Shown one piece after another: positions 7,688-16,249 of a stretch of 64,000 nt of DNA. The position numbers were made by a program, and so were the translations under genes. This stretch comes from Pollutiaquabacter aromativorans (GTDB taxonomy: Bacteria > Bacteroidota > Bacteroidia > AKYH767-A > 2013-40CM-41-45), in NCBI GenBank assembly GCA_049177215.1, contig CP185379.1, positions 2,728,001 through 2,792,000 of the forward strand. The letters run 5' to 3'. The notes below the pieces were generated by a model. The model was given only the letters and a program-made list of their open reading frames with translations, searched no databases and was not told the DNA's origin. Each line of letters opens with the position of its first letter. The stretch's first letter is position 1.

Positions 7688-8023
7688 ATGGCAATGGAAA
7701 CGGCGCTGCTTGGCTGCGCACTACCGGTAGTGGCTCACCTGCTCGAGGACTTCCTCCGCAGCAGGGGCTATCAAATCGAGTCCGACAAGGACCATCCTGA
7801 ACACATCCTGGCTTACCAGGATGGTTCCTGGTTCAGGAGTCCCCGACGGGTGGAGATCAACCTCCTGCCCGTCGGGGAGAAGACCACCCGGGTGGAAGTC
7901 ACCGCCGAAATCGAATCACGCAAACGTAACGAGGAAGCCGAAGAGATCCTGGAAGAGAAGATCATCGAGGCCATTTGTAAAAACTACCAAACTACCCTAC
8001 AACAGAACAATGGGCTACGATGA
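7688..8023 (+). CDS. Small conserved-looking hypothetical protein
   Basis: 111 residues from the ATG at 7688 (a second ATG at 7694 is as likely); upstream frame is repeat-derived and was excluded. The product is soluble, mixed alpha/beta: a hydrophobic start, strands HILAYQDGSWF, RVEINLLPVG and TTRVEVTAEI, then a charged helix (RKRNEEAEEILEEKIIEAI). No leader or membrane segment. It overlaps the next gene by 14 bases, so the pair is probably co-translated. I do not recognise the family; no function is proposed. Confidence 0.6.
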   Translation: MAMETALLGCALPVVAHLLEDFLRSRGYQIESDKDHPEHILAYQDGSWFRSPRRVEINLLPVGEKTTRVEVTAEIESRKRNEEAEEILEEKIIEAICKNYQTTLQQNNGLR

Positions 8024-8267
8024 CATCACCCCGCATCTGAACAAGATCGCCACGCTGTACCTGAAAGGCAACAAGCGAAAGGTCGGCTGGATCTTTGTCG
8101 ACCGCAAACAAGCGAACTCCACACCGCCTGCGGAGATCTCCTTCATCAGTGTACAAAAAGGAAAACGCCTCCTGGAGGCGTTGGAAAACCGGGAAACCGA
8201 AGCGCTCGAGCCCTTCCGGGAAGTGCTTCCCGTCATGCTGATCGAACGTATCCGTTCGAGCAAGTAA
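8010..8267 (+). CDS. Small hypothetical protein, coupled to the preceding gene
   Basis: 85 residues from the ATG at 8010, overlapping the previous CDS by 14 bases in another frame. The sequence (ITPHLNKIATLYLKG, then RKVGWIFVDRK, ISFISVQKGKRLLEALE) is basic and mostly helical with no leader. It ends 5 bases before the convergent tatA stop. The family is not recognised; context alone suggests it acts with the 111-residue protein. Confidence 0.55.
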   Translation: MGYDDITPHLNKIATLYLKGNKRKVGWIFVDRKQANSTPPAEISFISVQKGKRLLEALENRETEALEPFREVLPVMLIERIRSSK

Positions 8268-8272
8268 GGGTT

Positions 8273-8461
8273 TTACTTGGCGTCTTCTTTGGAGTCGGAG
8301 CCGTTCTTGGCGTCTTTGAACTCCTTGATGCCCTTGCCGAGACCCTTCGCAAGTTCCGGAATGCGCTTGGCGCCGAAGAACAGGAGGAGGATGACGAGGA
8401 TGATGAAAATCTCGCCGCCACCAAGGCCTCCGAGGAATCCGAGCAGAATGGATGCTAACAT
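8273..8461 (-). CDS. tatA: Twin-arginine translocase subunit TatA
   Basis: 62 residues from the ATG at 8461 (an upstream in-frame ATG at 8482 adds seven unlikely residues). One membrane helix (about 13-29, GGGEIFIILVILLLFFG) is followed by the family hinge FGAKRIPELAKGLGKGIKEF and a short charged tail. TatA forms the protein-conducting oligomer for folded Tat substrates. No tatC is nearby. A TACTTTTG box lies at 8487-8480 on the minus strand. It is the last gene of the envelope block after the EnvC-like gene. Confidence 0.93.
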   Translation of the reverse strand: MLASILLGFLGGLGGGEIFIILVILLLFFGAKRIPELAKGLGKGIKEFKDAKNGSDSKEDAK

Positions 8462-8582
8462 CGCTGAATGAATATGTTGCAAAAGTAATCAATTCCCGAC
8501 CGCCGGCGGGTGAATTCCGGCTGAACCGTCCCGCTTACGATCGATTTCGCCCTTTTCAGGCGAATTGAGCAGTTTCCGAAGA

Positions 8583-9887
8583 TCACCGGGAAGCCAGCCA
8601 GCCTTCGGGATCCATCTTCGTACTGCCTTTCCAGATCTCCAGGTGCACTTCCGTACGCCCGTCTTCGTCGCTGGTCTGGATCCGCCCGATCGGTTGCCGG
8701 GTGATCAGTTTATCCCCTGCTTTCACGAAGACTTCGGAGAGATTCGAATACAAGGTGAAGTACTCGCCATGCTGCACGAGCACGGCGTACTTGTCGACCA
8801 CCATGATCACGCGCAGTACCTTTCCTTCGAACACCGAACGCGCGCGCGCGCCGCGTGCGGACCCGATGTCGACGCCGTTGTTGTTCACCACCACATCGCG
8901 CCAGACCGGGTGGGGATGACGACCAAAGGAACTGGTGATCACGCCCTGCTCGACCGGCCAGGGCAAACGACCGCGGTTGTTCTCGAAGTCGCTGCTCAGC
9001 TTCGCCGCTTCCGGCGTATTGGAGAGCACGGAAGGTGAGTTATATTTTTCCGCCGTACGGGCGACGTTGTTGCTCTTGCTGGCGGTAGCGCCCGACGACG
9101 AACGTTTTCTCGCCGCAGCCTGGGCCGCTTCGATCTCCTTCCGGATGATCGATTCGATGCGGGCCGAAAGCTGCTGTTCCTTGCGTTGCTTCTCGCGCAA
9201 GTCGGCGCGCAATTTCTTTTCCTTCGCGCTGAGGTTACTCAGCAGCGAAACCTGTTCCTTTTTCTCCTTGTCGAGCTCTTTCTTCTCCTGCTCCTTCGCC
9301 ACGAGCAGTCCGCTCTTCTCTTTGCGTACATCCTGCAACTGACGCTTCTTGCCGCTGAGCGAATCCTGGATCGCGACGATCATGTCGTGCTGCCGATGGC
9401 GGTAGCGGCTCAGCTCACGCAGGTACTGCATGCGCTTGAACGCCTGGTTGAAGTTCTCCGCCGAGAACACGAACAGCAGTTGCGAGGCCGGGCGCTGGTT
9501 CTTGTACGCGTAGTACAGCATCCGCGCATACTGGTCTTTCAGTCTTGCAAGACGCTGGTTGAGCGAATCGATGTTCGTCTCCACCGTACCGATGTTCTTA
9601 TCGACCGAACCGATCTCCGACTGGATCGTCTGGATCAATTCCGTGCGCCGGTTGATCTTCCGGTTCAGGTTGACCAATTGATTGAGGGACGAACTCTTGT
9701 TCTTCTTGGTCTCTTTGAGCAGTTGGTTGGTGTACTCGATGTCCTTGTGCAGTTGCGCTTTCTTGCGTTCCAGCTCTTTCTTACTCTGCGCAAACGCGCC
9801 GGAAAGCAGCACCAGCAGGCAAATGCCTACCAGTCCGAGCGTCCGGACAAGACTCACAACTTGCTTATTTTCAACAAAAAAGGACAT
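8583..9887 (-). CDS. EnvC-like murein hydrolase activator (degenerate M23 domain)
   Basis: 434 residues. A signal peptide (about 12-33) is followed by long coiled coils (about 36-130 and 175-262) and a C-terminal LytM/M23 fold (about 308-432). The zinc site is degraded: the HxxxD position reads N336...D340 (NNNGVD), the YAHL motif is YSNL (380-383), and the HxH motif is H415-L-E417. Such non-catalytic coiled-coil LytM proteins (EnvC, NlpD type) activate amidases at the division septum. It sits in an envelope block with the DUF4292 and TPR lipoprotein genes. Activation of an amidase is inferred; none is encoded in the window. Confidence 0.88.
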   Translation of the reverse strand: MSFFVENKQVVSLVRTLGLVGICLLVLLSGAFAQSKKELERKKAQLHKDIEYTNQLLKETKKNKSSSLNQLVNLNRKINRRTELIQTIQSEIGSVDKNIGTVETNIDSLNQRLARLKDQYARMLYYAYKNQRPASQLLFVFSAENFNQAFKRMQYLRELSRYRHRQHDMIVAIQDSLSGKKRQLQDVRKEKSGLLVAKEQEKKELDKEKKEQVSLLSNLSAKEKKLRADLREKQRKEQQLSARIESIIRKEIEAAQAAARKRSSSGATASKSNNVARTAEKYNSPSVLSNTPEAAKLSSDFENNRGRLPWPVEQGVITSSFGRHPHPVWRDVVVNNNGVDIGSARGARARSVFEGKVLRVIMVVDKYAVLVQHGEYFTLYSNLSEVFVKAGDKLITRQPIGRIQTSDEDGRTEVHLEIWKGSTKMDPEGWLASR

Positions 9888-9972
9888 TTCTACTGCTTGC
9901 CAACCCTAAGATAACGGAGAATTCAGCAAGGAAGTTGAACGGGGAAATGGGGAAAATGTTCGGGAATGTTAC

Positions 9973-10096
9973 GGTTTCGGGTTCCGAGTTTCGGGTTTCG
10001 AGTTGTTGGAATGCAACTGTCTTCAGGACTTATGAAATAAGGAATTACTCATCCCAAAACCGGAAACCCGAAACAGGAAACTGGAAACCCGAAACA
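9973..10096. repeat. Inverted pair of GGTTTCG heptamer arrays
   Basis: Plus-oriented units GGTTTCG-GGTTCCG-AGTTTCG-GGTTTCG-AGTTG (9973-10005) face minus-oriented units GGAAACCCGAAACAGGAAAC... (10057-10096) across about 50 bases, so the whole could fold as a long imperfect hairpin. Confidence 0.75.
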
Positions 10097-10130
10097 ACAA
10101 ACAACTGATACAAGCTACCAACCATGCAAC

Positions 10131-10235
10131 CTAGCCCCGGGTGAGCTCGTCGAGCAGTTCGTTGAGAAACGGATCGGCGCTTAGGTGACGAGCGAACACG
10201 GGACCGATGGTGAGGAATGCACGTTCGTTCAGCTC
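10131..10235 (-). pseudogene. Possible coding remnant
   Basis: On the minus strand an open stretch of 34 codons ends at TAG (10133-10131) and reads like real protein (ELNERAFLTIGPVFARHL then SADPFLNELLDELTRG). A stop lies immediately upstream and there is no start codon. It may be the tail of a lost gene. Chance cannot be excluded, and the parent family is not recognised. Confidence 0.25.
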
Positions 10236-10285
10236 CTAATGATCATGATGGATCCTTTGCGAATTGCCTGGGGAAGGTGCGGGGG

Positions 10286-10378
10286 AGTTCCGGGTTCCGA
10301 GTTCCGGGTTCCGAGTTTTGTACTGTTTTGAAGAGTGTTTAATGTCCATCTACTACTTCCTAACCCGGAACCCGGAAC
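10286..10378. repeat. Second inverted pair of GGTTCCG heptamer arrays
   Basis: AGTTCCG-GGTTCCG-AGTTCCG-GGTTCCG-AGTTTTG (10286-10320) faces CCCGGAACCCGGAACAA (10363-10379) across about 43 bases. The right arm ends six bases before the DUF4292 stop codon. Confidence 0.75.
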
Positions 10379-10385
10379 AATAAAC

Positions 10386-11219
10386 TCACTTGCGTTCGTA
10401 CTTCTCCGGCACGGTAAACGGCATGGCGACGGGTTCGTCGGGGGTGATTTTGTCGTAGGTGATCTTCATGATGACCGGTGTGGAGCCGGAGACCGTGACG
10501 ATGACTTGTTGCGGGAAGAGGCCGGTGGAGACGGAGTCGAAGGCGGTATAGCGTGCTTCGACCCAGCGGTCGAGTTTGTCGTCGGTGATCTTAGCTTTGG
10601 CGATGCGGTAGTTGCCGTCGATCCAGAAATCCTGCACGACCGGCGTGTTGGGATCCTTCTCCTCCATCGCGCGTCGGGCCTGGCGCTTGTTGAGGGTGCT
10701 GAGGATGAAGTAGGGTTCTTCCTCGTAGAGGGATCTGATCTTTTCGTTGGTACGGTAAGGAAAGTAGTTGCCGGCGATCACCGCCTGGATCATCGCGAAG
10801 CTGACGGGCGCGTGCAGCATTTCCTCGAGGTAGTCGTACTTGCGGATCGCCACTTCCTTGTGTACGCGGTCGAGGATGACGATCGAATCGGGCGTGATGA
10901 GTACGCGGGCCGCTTCGATGCCCAGCAGCGGGGTGATGGAGATCCAGAGCAGGCTGTCCTTGCGGAGCCGCATGTTCACGTCGAACGAATTGGTCTCGCC
11001 GCGTTTGTCGGTATAATCCACCTGCGCTTTGGCGGTAAGCCATTCGCTGCGGAAAGCACGGGCCGAGACGCTGTCGAATACCGCGGCGGCATCATCGCCT
11101 TTCACCTTCACCGGGACCGGCACGGACTCGACGATCTTCTTGCTGGTTTTGCAGGACGAAAAAAGCACAAGCGTGCTGATCAGAATGCCGAGCGCTATAC
11201 CGAAACGTGTGGAGTTCAT
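10386..11219 (-). CDS. DUF4292 lipoprotein
   Basis: 277 residues from the ATG at 11219. A lipoprotein signal with lipobox FSSC (Cys23) is followed by the DUF4292 family body: AKAQVDYTDKRG, MRLRKDSLLWISITPLLGIEAAR, ITPDSIVILDRVHKE, and a late ITYDKI region. The fold resembles LolA/LolB-type incomplete beta-barrels, so lipid or lipoprotein handling at the outer membrane is a reasonable guess. It is found next to the TPR lipoprotein and EnvC-like genes in many Bacteroidota, as here, and is probably co-transcribed with them. Confidence 0.85.
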   Translation of the reverse strand: MNSTRFGIALGILISTLVLFSSCKTSKKIVESVPVPVKVKGDDAAAVFDSVSARAFRSEWLTAKAQVDYTDKRGETNSFDVNMRLRKDSLLWISITPLLGIEAARVLITPDSIVILDRVHKEVAIRKYDYLEEMLHAPVSFAMIQAVIAGNYFPYRTNEKIRSLYEEEPYFILSTLNKRQARRAMEEKDPNTPVVQDFWIDGNYRIAKAKITDDKLDRWVEARYTAFDSVSTGLFPQQVIVTVSGSTPVIMKITYDKITPDEPVAMPFTVPEKYERK

Positions 11220-11314
11220 GGGCCGGTAACGAATGTAGGCATCCTGCACGAAATCAAGGCAGGCGCGCGGGGCCGGGGTTCAGGTACACGATAAACAGCA
11301 AGGGAAGCGGCAGC

Positions 11315-13054
11315 TTACTCGATGTACTTCCGTTCCAGGATCTTCTTCTCCAAAAACTCGGAAGCGCCTTCGCCGGCATTCCTGGCGCGCTGCCAGTAGT
11401 CGAGGGCGCCGGCGCTGTCGCCCAGCTTGAACAATACATCGCCATAGTGCTCGAGCACCGTGGCGCTGTTGTCGTTACTGTTCTTCAGCGACTTGCCGAT
11501 CCATTCTTTGGCGTCGTTGTACCTGCCGAGGCGGAACATGATCCAGCCGTAGGTGTCTTCGTAGGAAGCCTGGTTGGGTTCGAGCTCGTTCGAAAGCTTC
11601 GACATCTGCTCCGCCTTTTCGAGCCGCTCGCCGCGGACGGACAAGTAATAGGCGTAGTTGTTCAGCACGTTGGCGTTCTTCGGATCGATCTCCAGCGCCT
11701 TGTCGTAGTTCTCGTCGCTACGCGCGAAGTCCTTCAGCTCCTGGTAGGCGTCGCCGAGGCTGGCGTAGAAATTCGATTCGAGCTCCTTGTTATCGACCAC
11801 CAGCTTGACGCCGGCATTGAGCGAAGCCACCGCTTTGGCGAACTGTTTCTTCTGGCTGTTGGCGATGCCGTTGAAGAAGTACACCAGCGGCTGGTCGGGG
11901 AACAGGTTCATCGCCTCCTCGCTGTCGCGGATCATGGCGTCCCAATCCTGCAACTGCGAGTCGAGGAAGAGGATCTGGCTGATGACGGTGAACTCCTTCG
12001 AGCCGAGTTCCTGTGCCTTGCGGTAGGCGACGCGGGCTTCTTCGTACTTCTTCTCCTGGATCAGGAAATCGCCGCGGACGGCGAAGGCGCGGGGATCGCT
12101 CGGGTGGGTCTTGACCAGCAGTTCGGTCATCTCCATGGCCTGCTCCCTGAGTTCCGGATGCAGCTCGATGAGGGCGTAGTACGAACTCAGGATACTGATC
12201 TTGGTTTCGATGCCCAGCTCCGGGTTGTTGAACGCCTTCTTGAGTTCGACAACCGATTTCTCTTTCTCGCCATTGCTGCGGTAGTAATCGGCCAGCGAGA
12301 GATGAATGAAAGGATTGTCCGGGTCGATCTCGAGGATGCGGTTGTAGGTCTCGAGCGCTTTTTCCTTCTGTCCCATCGCCTGGTAGACCTCGGCCAGCAT
12401 GCCGTAGGCCTGGGGATCGTTGGGGTCGTTGGCGATGAGTTTCTGCAATTCGGACACGGCCATGTCGTTCTTGCCCATGCGCTGATAGATGCGCGCCTTG
12501 GCCGTGCTGATGTCTTTGTTGACGCCGGTGCGGTCTTCGAGTTTATCGTAGGCCTTCACCGCTTCGGCGGGCTTGTCGGCGAAGATGAGCGCGTCGGCCC
12601 ACTGCAGGTAGAAATCGGAACGGTCGGGGTTCCGCTTCACCTGTTGTTCCCAAACGGCGGCGGCTTCGGTGAAGCGGCGGTTGCGTTGCAGGACCTCCGC
12701 GTAGGTCTGCGCGTACCATTCGTTGGCGGGATTGATGCTGTAGGCCGACTTGGCGAAGAAGAGCGCGTCGCCGAACTTTTTCTGCTCGATGAAGATGCCG
12801 GCCAGCTCGTACATGGCGGCGGCATTGCCCGGGTCTTTGCGGATCACCTCCGCGAACAGGTCGGCTGCGGCGTTGTAGTTGCCGAGGATCTTTTCCTTGT
12901 TCGCGTTGAAGAAGAGGTAGGTCACGTCCGCCCGTTGGGAAGGCGTCAGCGCGTCTTTCGCAGCCGGGGTCTGCACACGCGTGGTGGCAGACTCCTGACT
13001 TTTACAGGCGCCAAGGAGCAGAAGCGCGAACAGGAAATAGCGGGAGTTACGCAT
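11315..13054 (-). CDS. TPR-repeat lipoprotein
   Basis: 579 residues from the ATG at 13054; a TTG at 13078 would extend it into the upstream gene but would spoil the leader. Lipobox LLGAC (Cys17) is followed by at least nine tetratricopeptide repeats across about 45-560 (for example AAAMYELAGIFIEQKKFGDA, PQAYGMLAEVYQAMGQKEKA, ANVLNNYAYYLSVRGERLEKA). Such lipoproteins act as scaffolds for envelope complexes. The downstream gap to the DUF4292 gene is about 95 bases on the same strand. Specific partner unknown. Confidence 0.88.
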   Translation of the reverse strand: MRNSRYFLFALLLLGACKSQESATTRVQTPAAKDALTPSQRADVTYLFFNANKEKILGNYNAAADLFAEVIRKDPGNAAAMYELAGIFIEQKKFGDALFFAKSAYSINPANEWYAQTYAEVLQRNRRFTEAAAVWEQQVKRNPDRSDFYLQWADALIFADKPAEAVKAYDKLEDRTGVNKDISTAKARIYQRMGKNDMAVSELQKLIANDPNDPQAYGMLAEVYQAMGQKEKALETYNRILEIDPDNPFIHLSLADYYRSNGEKEKSVVELKKAFNNPELGIETKISILSSYYALIELHPELREQAMEMTELLVKTHPSDPRAFAVRGDFLIQEKKYEEARVAYRKAQELGSKEFTVISQILFLDSQLQDWDAMIRDSEEAMNLFPDQPLVYFFNGIANSQKKQFAKAVASLNAGVKLVVDNKELESNFYASLGDAYQELKDFARSDENYDKALEIDPKNANVLNNYAYYLSVRGERLEKAEQMSKLSNELEPNQASYEDTYGWIMFRLGRYNDAKEWIGKSLKNSNDNSATVLEHYGDVLFKLGDSAGALDYWQRARNAGEGASEFLEKKILERKYIE

Positions 13055-13074
13055 GCGGGCGGGTTGATACCGGA

Positions 13075-14079
13075 TCAATGGTGGGTCGTGGAGTAATCGC
13101 TGATGCTCAATTGCTCGGGGCGAAGGTGCAGTTGCGCGGAATGCCCGATCATGGAGTTGTCGACATTGGCATGCTTCAATGTTACACCGGTTTGGAGGAT
13201 GCTGTTGCTCACCACCGACGACTCGATGCGGGAATTGGCGCCAATGCTAACGAACGGACCGACCACGGAATTTTTCAAAACGACATTTTCTCCGATAAAA
13301 CAGGGCGGGATGATGACCGAATGCTCCTGCTTGACGGAGGCGGCCACGGTCGCTGCGCCGGCCTGGTAGTCGAGCACGCGCTTGTTGGTATGCACGGTGG
13401 CGTCCTTATTACCGCAGTCGAGCCACTCCTCCACCTTACCCGGGACGAAACGCGTGCCTTTGCGTTTCATGTTCTCGAGCGCGTTGGTAAGCTGGTACTC
13501 GCCTTTTTCCCGGATGTCGTTGTCGAGCAGGAATTGCAGCTCCTTGCGCAGGTATTCGCCGTCCTTGAAATAATAGATCCCGATGATGGCCAGGTCGGAG
13601 ATGAACTCCTGTGGTTTCTCGACAAAATCGGTGATGAATCCTTCACCGTCGAGCTTGACCACGCCGAACATGCGGGGGTCGTCGATGCGGTTGACCCAGA
13701 TTACACCGTCGCGGCTTTCGTCGATGGTGAACTCGGCACGGAACAGCGTATCGGCGAAGGCCACGATGACCTTTCCCTGGAGTGCGCTCTGGGCACAGAG
13801 GATGGCGTGGGCGGTACCCAGCGGCTCGTCCTGGTAGTGGATGGTTCCGCGGGCGCCAAGGCGTTCGGCGATGGCAATGAGTTGCTTTTCCACTTCGGCA
13901 CCGAAGTCGCCGATGACGTAGGCGATCTCGTCGACCTTTTCCTTACAGGTACGCGTGATGTCTTCCACCAGCCATTCGACAATAGGTTTTCCGGCTACCG
14001 GAATGAGGGGTTTCGGAACGGTCAGCGTATGCGGCCGCATCCGTTTGCCCATACCGGCCATGGGGACGATGATCTTCAT
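13075..14079 (-). CDS. Sugar-phosphate nucleotidyltransferase (RmlA/GlmU-like) with left-handed beta-helix tail
   Basis: 334 residues. An NTP-transferase domain (1-235) has the nucleotide loop MAGMGKRMRPHT (7-18), VPKPLIPVAGKPI (21-33) and a metal Asp110 in FADTLF. A C-terminal hexapeptide region (about 258-320: IIPPCFIGENVVLKNSVVGPF ...) forms a left-handed beta-helix but is too short for a full acetyltransferase. It should make an NDP-sugar (glucose-1-phosphate thymidylyl- or uridylyltransferase type) for surface polysaccharide. The neighbouring Wzx-type flippase supports this. Exact nucleotide and sugar are not resolved. Confidence 0.85.
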   Translation of the reverse strand: MKIIVPMAGMGKRMRPHTLTVPKPLIPVAGKPIVEWLVEDITRTCKEKVDEIAYVIGDFGAEVEKQLIAIAERLGARGTIHYQDEPLGTAHAILCAQSALQGKVIVAFADTLFRAEFTIDESRDGVIWVNRIDDPRMFGVVKLDGEGFITDFVEKPQEFISDLAIIGIYYFKDGEYLRKELQFLLDNDIREKGEYQLTNALENMKRKGTRFVPGKVEEWLDCGNKDATVHTNKRVLDYQAGAATVAASVKQEHSVIIPPCFIGENVVLKNSVVGPFVSIGANSRIESSVVSNSILQTGVTLKHANVDNSMIGHSAQLHLRPEQLSISDYSTTHH

Positions 14080-14092
14080 TTGTGGGTTGAAT

Positions 14093-14125
14093 GTTCCGGG
14101 TTTCGGGTTTCGGGTTCCGGGTTTT
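14093..14125. repeat. GGTTTCG/GGTTCCG heptamer array
   Basis: Four to five units (GTTCCGG, GTTTCGG, GTTTCGG, GTTCCGG, GTTTTG) just upstream of the nucleotidyltransferase start. Confidence 0.8.
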
Positions 14126-14225
14126 GCATGCCCGCGTTTCCTTCCCGATTCTATCGCTACCCGATTTATTGATTGAATTTAAACTTGAATGATTTCGTCA
14201 AATGCACCATTCAGGTGGCCTTGCC

Positions 14226-14657
14226 TTATTTTCCTGTTGAACCGAAACCACCGGTGCCTCGATCGGTGAGGGAGAGTTCTTCGGCATCGGTCCATTCCAC
14301 ACGTTCGTGGCGGGCGACGACCAGTTGCGCGACGCGTTCGCCGTCTTCGATGCGGAAGGTTTCGTTGGACAGGTTCACCAGGATCACCTTGACTTCGCCG
14401 CGATAGTCGGCGTCGATCGTGCCGGGGGAGTTGAGTACCGTAACGCCACGTTTCGCGGCGAGACCGCTGCGCGGGCGCACCTGCGCTTCATAACCAACCG
14501 GAAGTTCGAGGAACAAGCCCGTGGGTACGAGCGCGCGCTCGAGGGGTTTCAACTCGATTGGAGTTTCGAGGAAGGCGCGAAGGTCCATGCCGGCGGCGTG
14601 GGCCGTTTCGTAAGCAGGTAGCGGGTGTCGGGAACGATTGATGATCTTGACGTTCAT
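14226..14657 (-). CDS. dut: dUTP diphosphatase
   Basis: 143 residues with all five trimeric dUTPase motifs in order: AGMDLRA (22-28), RPRSGLAAK (61-69), GTIDADYRGE (79-88), RVAQLVV (108-114) and RGTGGFGSTG (133-142). It hydrolyses dUTP to dUMP, keeping uracil out of DNA and feeding dTMP synthesis. Length is typical. It lies between the flippase and nucleotidyltransferase genes on the same strand. Confidence 0.97.
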   Translation of the reverse strand: MNVKIINRSRHPLPAYETAHAAGMDLRAFLETPIELKPLERALVPTGLFLELPVGYEAQVRPRSGLAAKRGVTVLNSPGTIDADYRGEVKVILVNLSNETFRIEDGERVAQLVVARHERVEWTDAEELSLTDRGTGGFGSTGK

Positions 14658-14740
14658 CGTGTAGAGTTTCGATGGTTTTAAAAATGAAATGACGGTAGAA
14701 AATCCGCGTATGACATTTCAAATGGCATTTTCGCGAATTG

Positions 14741-16240
14741 TTACCGACTCCATAGTCTCGACAAAGGTAGCTTTTTCCGATGCTCATAGGCCGCTGCAAC
14801 ACCTATCCAGGTCAGGAGTAAGCCGGAGTTGATCAGCGTAGTTTGCCAGGTAGAACCGCTGAATCCGCGAAGCCATTCGCTGAGGAAAAAGATGAGGAGT
14901 GCCGAGCCGATCAGGTAGGCGAAGGCAGCCAGGTCGTACGGGACGGGATAATACCGCTGGCCATAGTAGTACGATACCGCCATCATGGAAGCATAGCAGA
15001 CGAGCGTCGCCCAGGCTGCCCCGAGATAGCCGAAGAACGGGATCAGCAGGACGTTTAGCACCACGGTGATGACCGCGCCAAAAACCGAGAACCAGGCACC
15101 CCATCGGGTATGTCCGGTGATCTTGTACCAGAACGACAGGTTGAGGTAAACCCCGAGGCAGAGGTTGGCGATCAACAGAATCGGGACAACGACGAGCCCG
15201 GATCGGAAATCGGGGCCTATGAACTCCTGGATCCAGTCCATGTACAATTGTACACCGAGGAAGATCAGCGCCCCGGCCAGTACAAAGTAGTGCATGACGG
15301 TCGCATAGAGTTTCGGCGCGTCTTCCTTGCCGGCCTGCGTGAAGAAAAACGGCTCGGCAGCGTAGCGGAACGTCTGCACGAACAGGGTCATGAGGATGGA
15401 CAGCTTGTAGCAGGCACCATAAATCCCCAGTTGCACCATGGACGTCGAAGGGTCGCGCACGAGTTCCGGTAACAGGATCCGGTCGATGGTTTCGTTGATC
15501 ATCCCGGCGAAACCGGCGATCATCAACGGGAAACCATAGCGCAGCATGTTTTTCCAGAGCGCCGGGTCGAAGCCCCAACGTACAGGTAGCAACTCCGGCA
15601 ACAAGAGTAGTAAGGTGATGCCGCTCGTCACCACGTTGATCACGAAGACATACCCCACCCCGAACGAAGGATCATAGAGCGCTGCGCAGAAACTGTTCGG
15701 GTCCTGCCTGATCGCGTAGGGGCAGTAAAGCAGGAAGAAGCAATTCAATCCGACGTTCAGCAGGATGCTGATCAGCCGGATGGTCACAAAGCGCGTGGCG
15801 CGATTCTGAAGGCGTAATCGTGCAAACGGCAGGGTGGCGATGGCATCGAAGGCGAGCACAGCCGCGAAGCAGGAAATGTAGAGCGGATAATCCTCCGTGC
15901 GTGTTCCTTCGCTCAGTTCACCGGACAACCAGCCGGAGGCGAGGATGATCGTTACTGCACCCAGTACCGAAGTCAACAGCAGGGATAAGAGTCCGGTTGA
16001 GTAGACCTTTTTGTTATCACCGGTTGATTGGGAAAACCGGAAGAAGGCGGTCTCGAGTCCGTACGTAAAGAGCACATTGAAAAATGTCACATACGCGTAC
16101 AACTGCGTCACCACCCCATACTCCGCCGTGTCAAATACCCGTGTGTACAAGGGCACCAGCAGGTAGTTCAGCAGACGCCCGAGGATGCTGCTCAAACCGT
16201 AAACGGCGGTTTGGGAGGCGAGCTTTTTGAGGAGAGACAA
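14741..16240 (-). CDS. Polysaccharide flippase (Wzx/MOP family)
   Basis: 499 residues, 12-14 predicted membrane helices throughout, beginning SLLKKLASQTAVYGLSSILG and RLLNYLLVPLYTRVFDTAEY, the standard opening of lipopolysaccharide/teichoic acid flippases. It should translocate an undecaprenyl-linked glycan across the inner membrane. Only the nucleotidyltransferase nearby belongs to the same pathway; no glycosyltransferases or polymerase are in the window, so the rest of the pathway is elsewhere. Confidence 0.9.
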   Translation of the reverse strand: MSLLKKLASQTAVYGLSSILGRLLNYLLVPLYTRVFDTAEYGVVTQLYAYVTFFNVLFTYGLETAFFRFSQSTGDNKKVYSTGLLSLLLTSVLGAVTIILASGWLSGELSEGTRTEDYPLYISCFAAVLAFDAIATLPFARLRLQNRATRFVTIRLISILLNVGLNCFFLLYCPYAIRQDPNSFCAALYDPSFGVGYVFVINVVTSGITLLLLLPELLPVRWGFDPALWKNMLRYGFPLMIAGFAGMINETIDRILLPELVRDPSTSMVQLGIYGACYKLSILMTLFVQTFRYAAEPFFFTQAGKEDAPKLYATVMHYFVLAGALIFLGVQLYMDWIQEFIGPDFRSGLVVVPILLIANLCLGVYLNLSFWYKITGHTRWGAWFSVFGAVITVVLNVLLIPFFGYLGAAWATLVCYASMMAVSYYYGQRYYPVPYDLAAFAYLIGSALLIFFLSEWLRGFSGSTWQTTLINSGLLLTWIGVAAAYEHRKKLPLSRLWSR

Positions 16241-16249
16241 GGTGGGTTT

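Larger units (their letters stand above)
9888..10385. other. 498-base intergenic region: inverted heptamer arrays around a coding remnant
   Basis: Contains two pairs of inverted GGTTTCG/GGTTCCG arrays (9973-10096 and 10286-10378) on either side of a short minus-strand coding-like remnant (10131-10235). No complete gene. Confidence 0.65.

Noticed and set aside
11207..13096. 629-residue plus-strand frame opposite the TPR lipoprotein gene
   Set aside because: Shadow of a real gene in a GC-rich codon pattern; the minus-strand product has a lipobox and TPR repeats.
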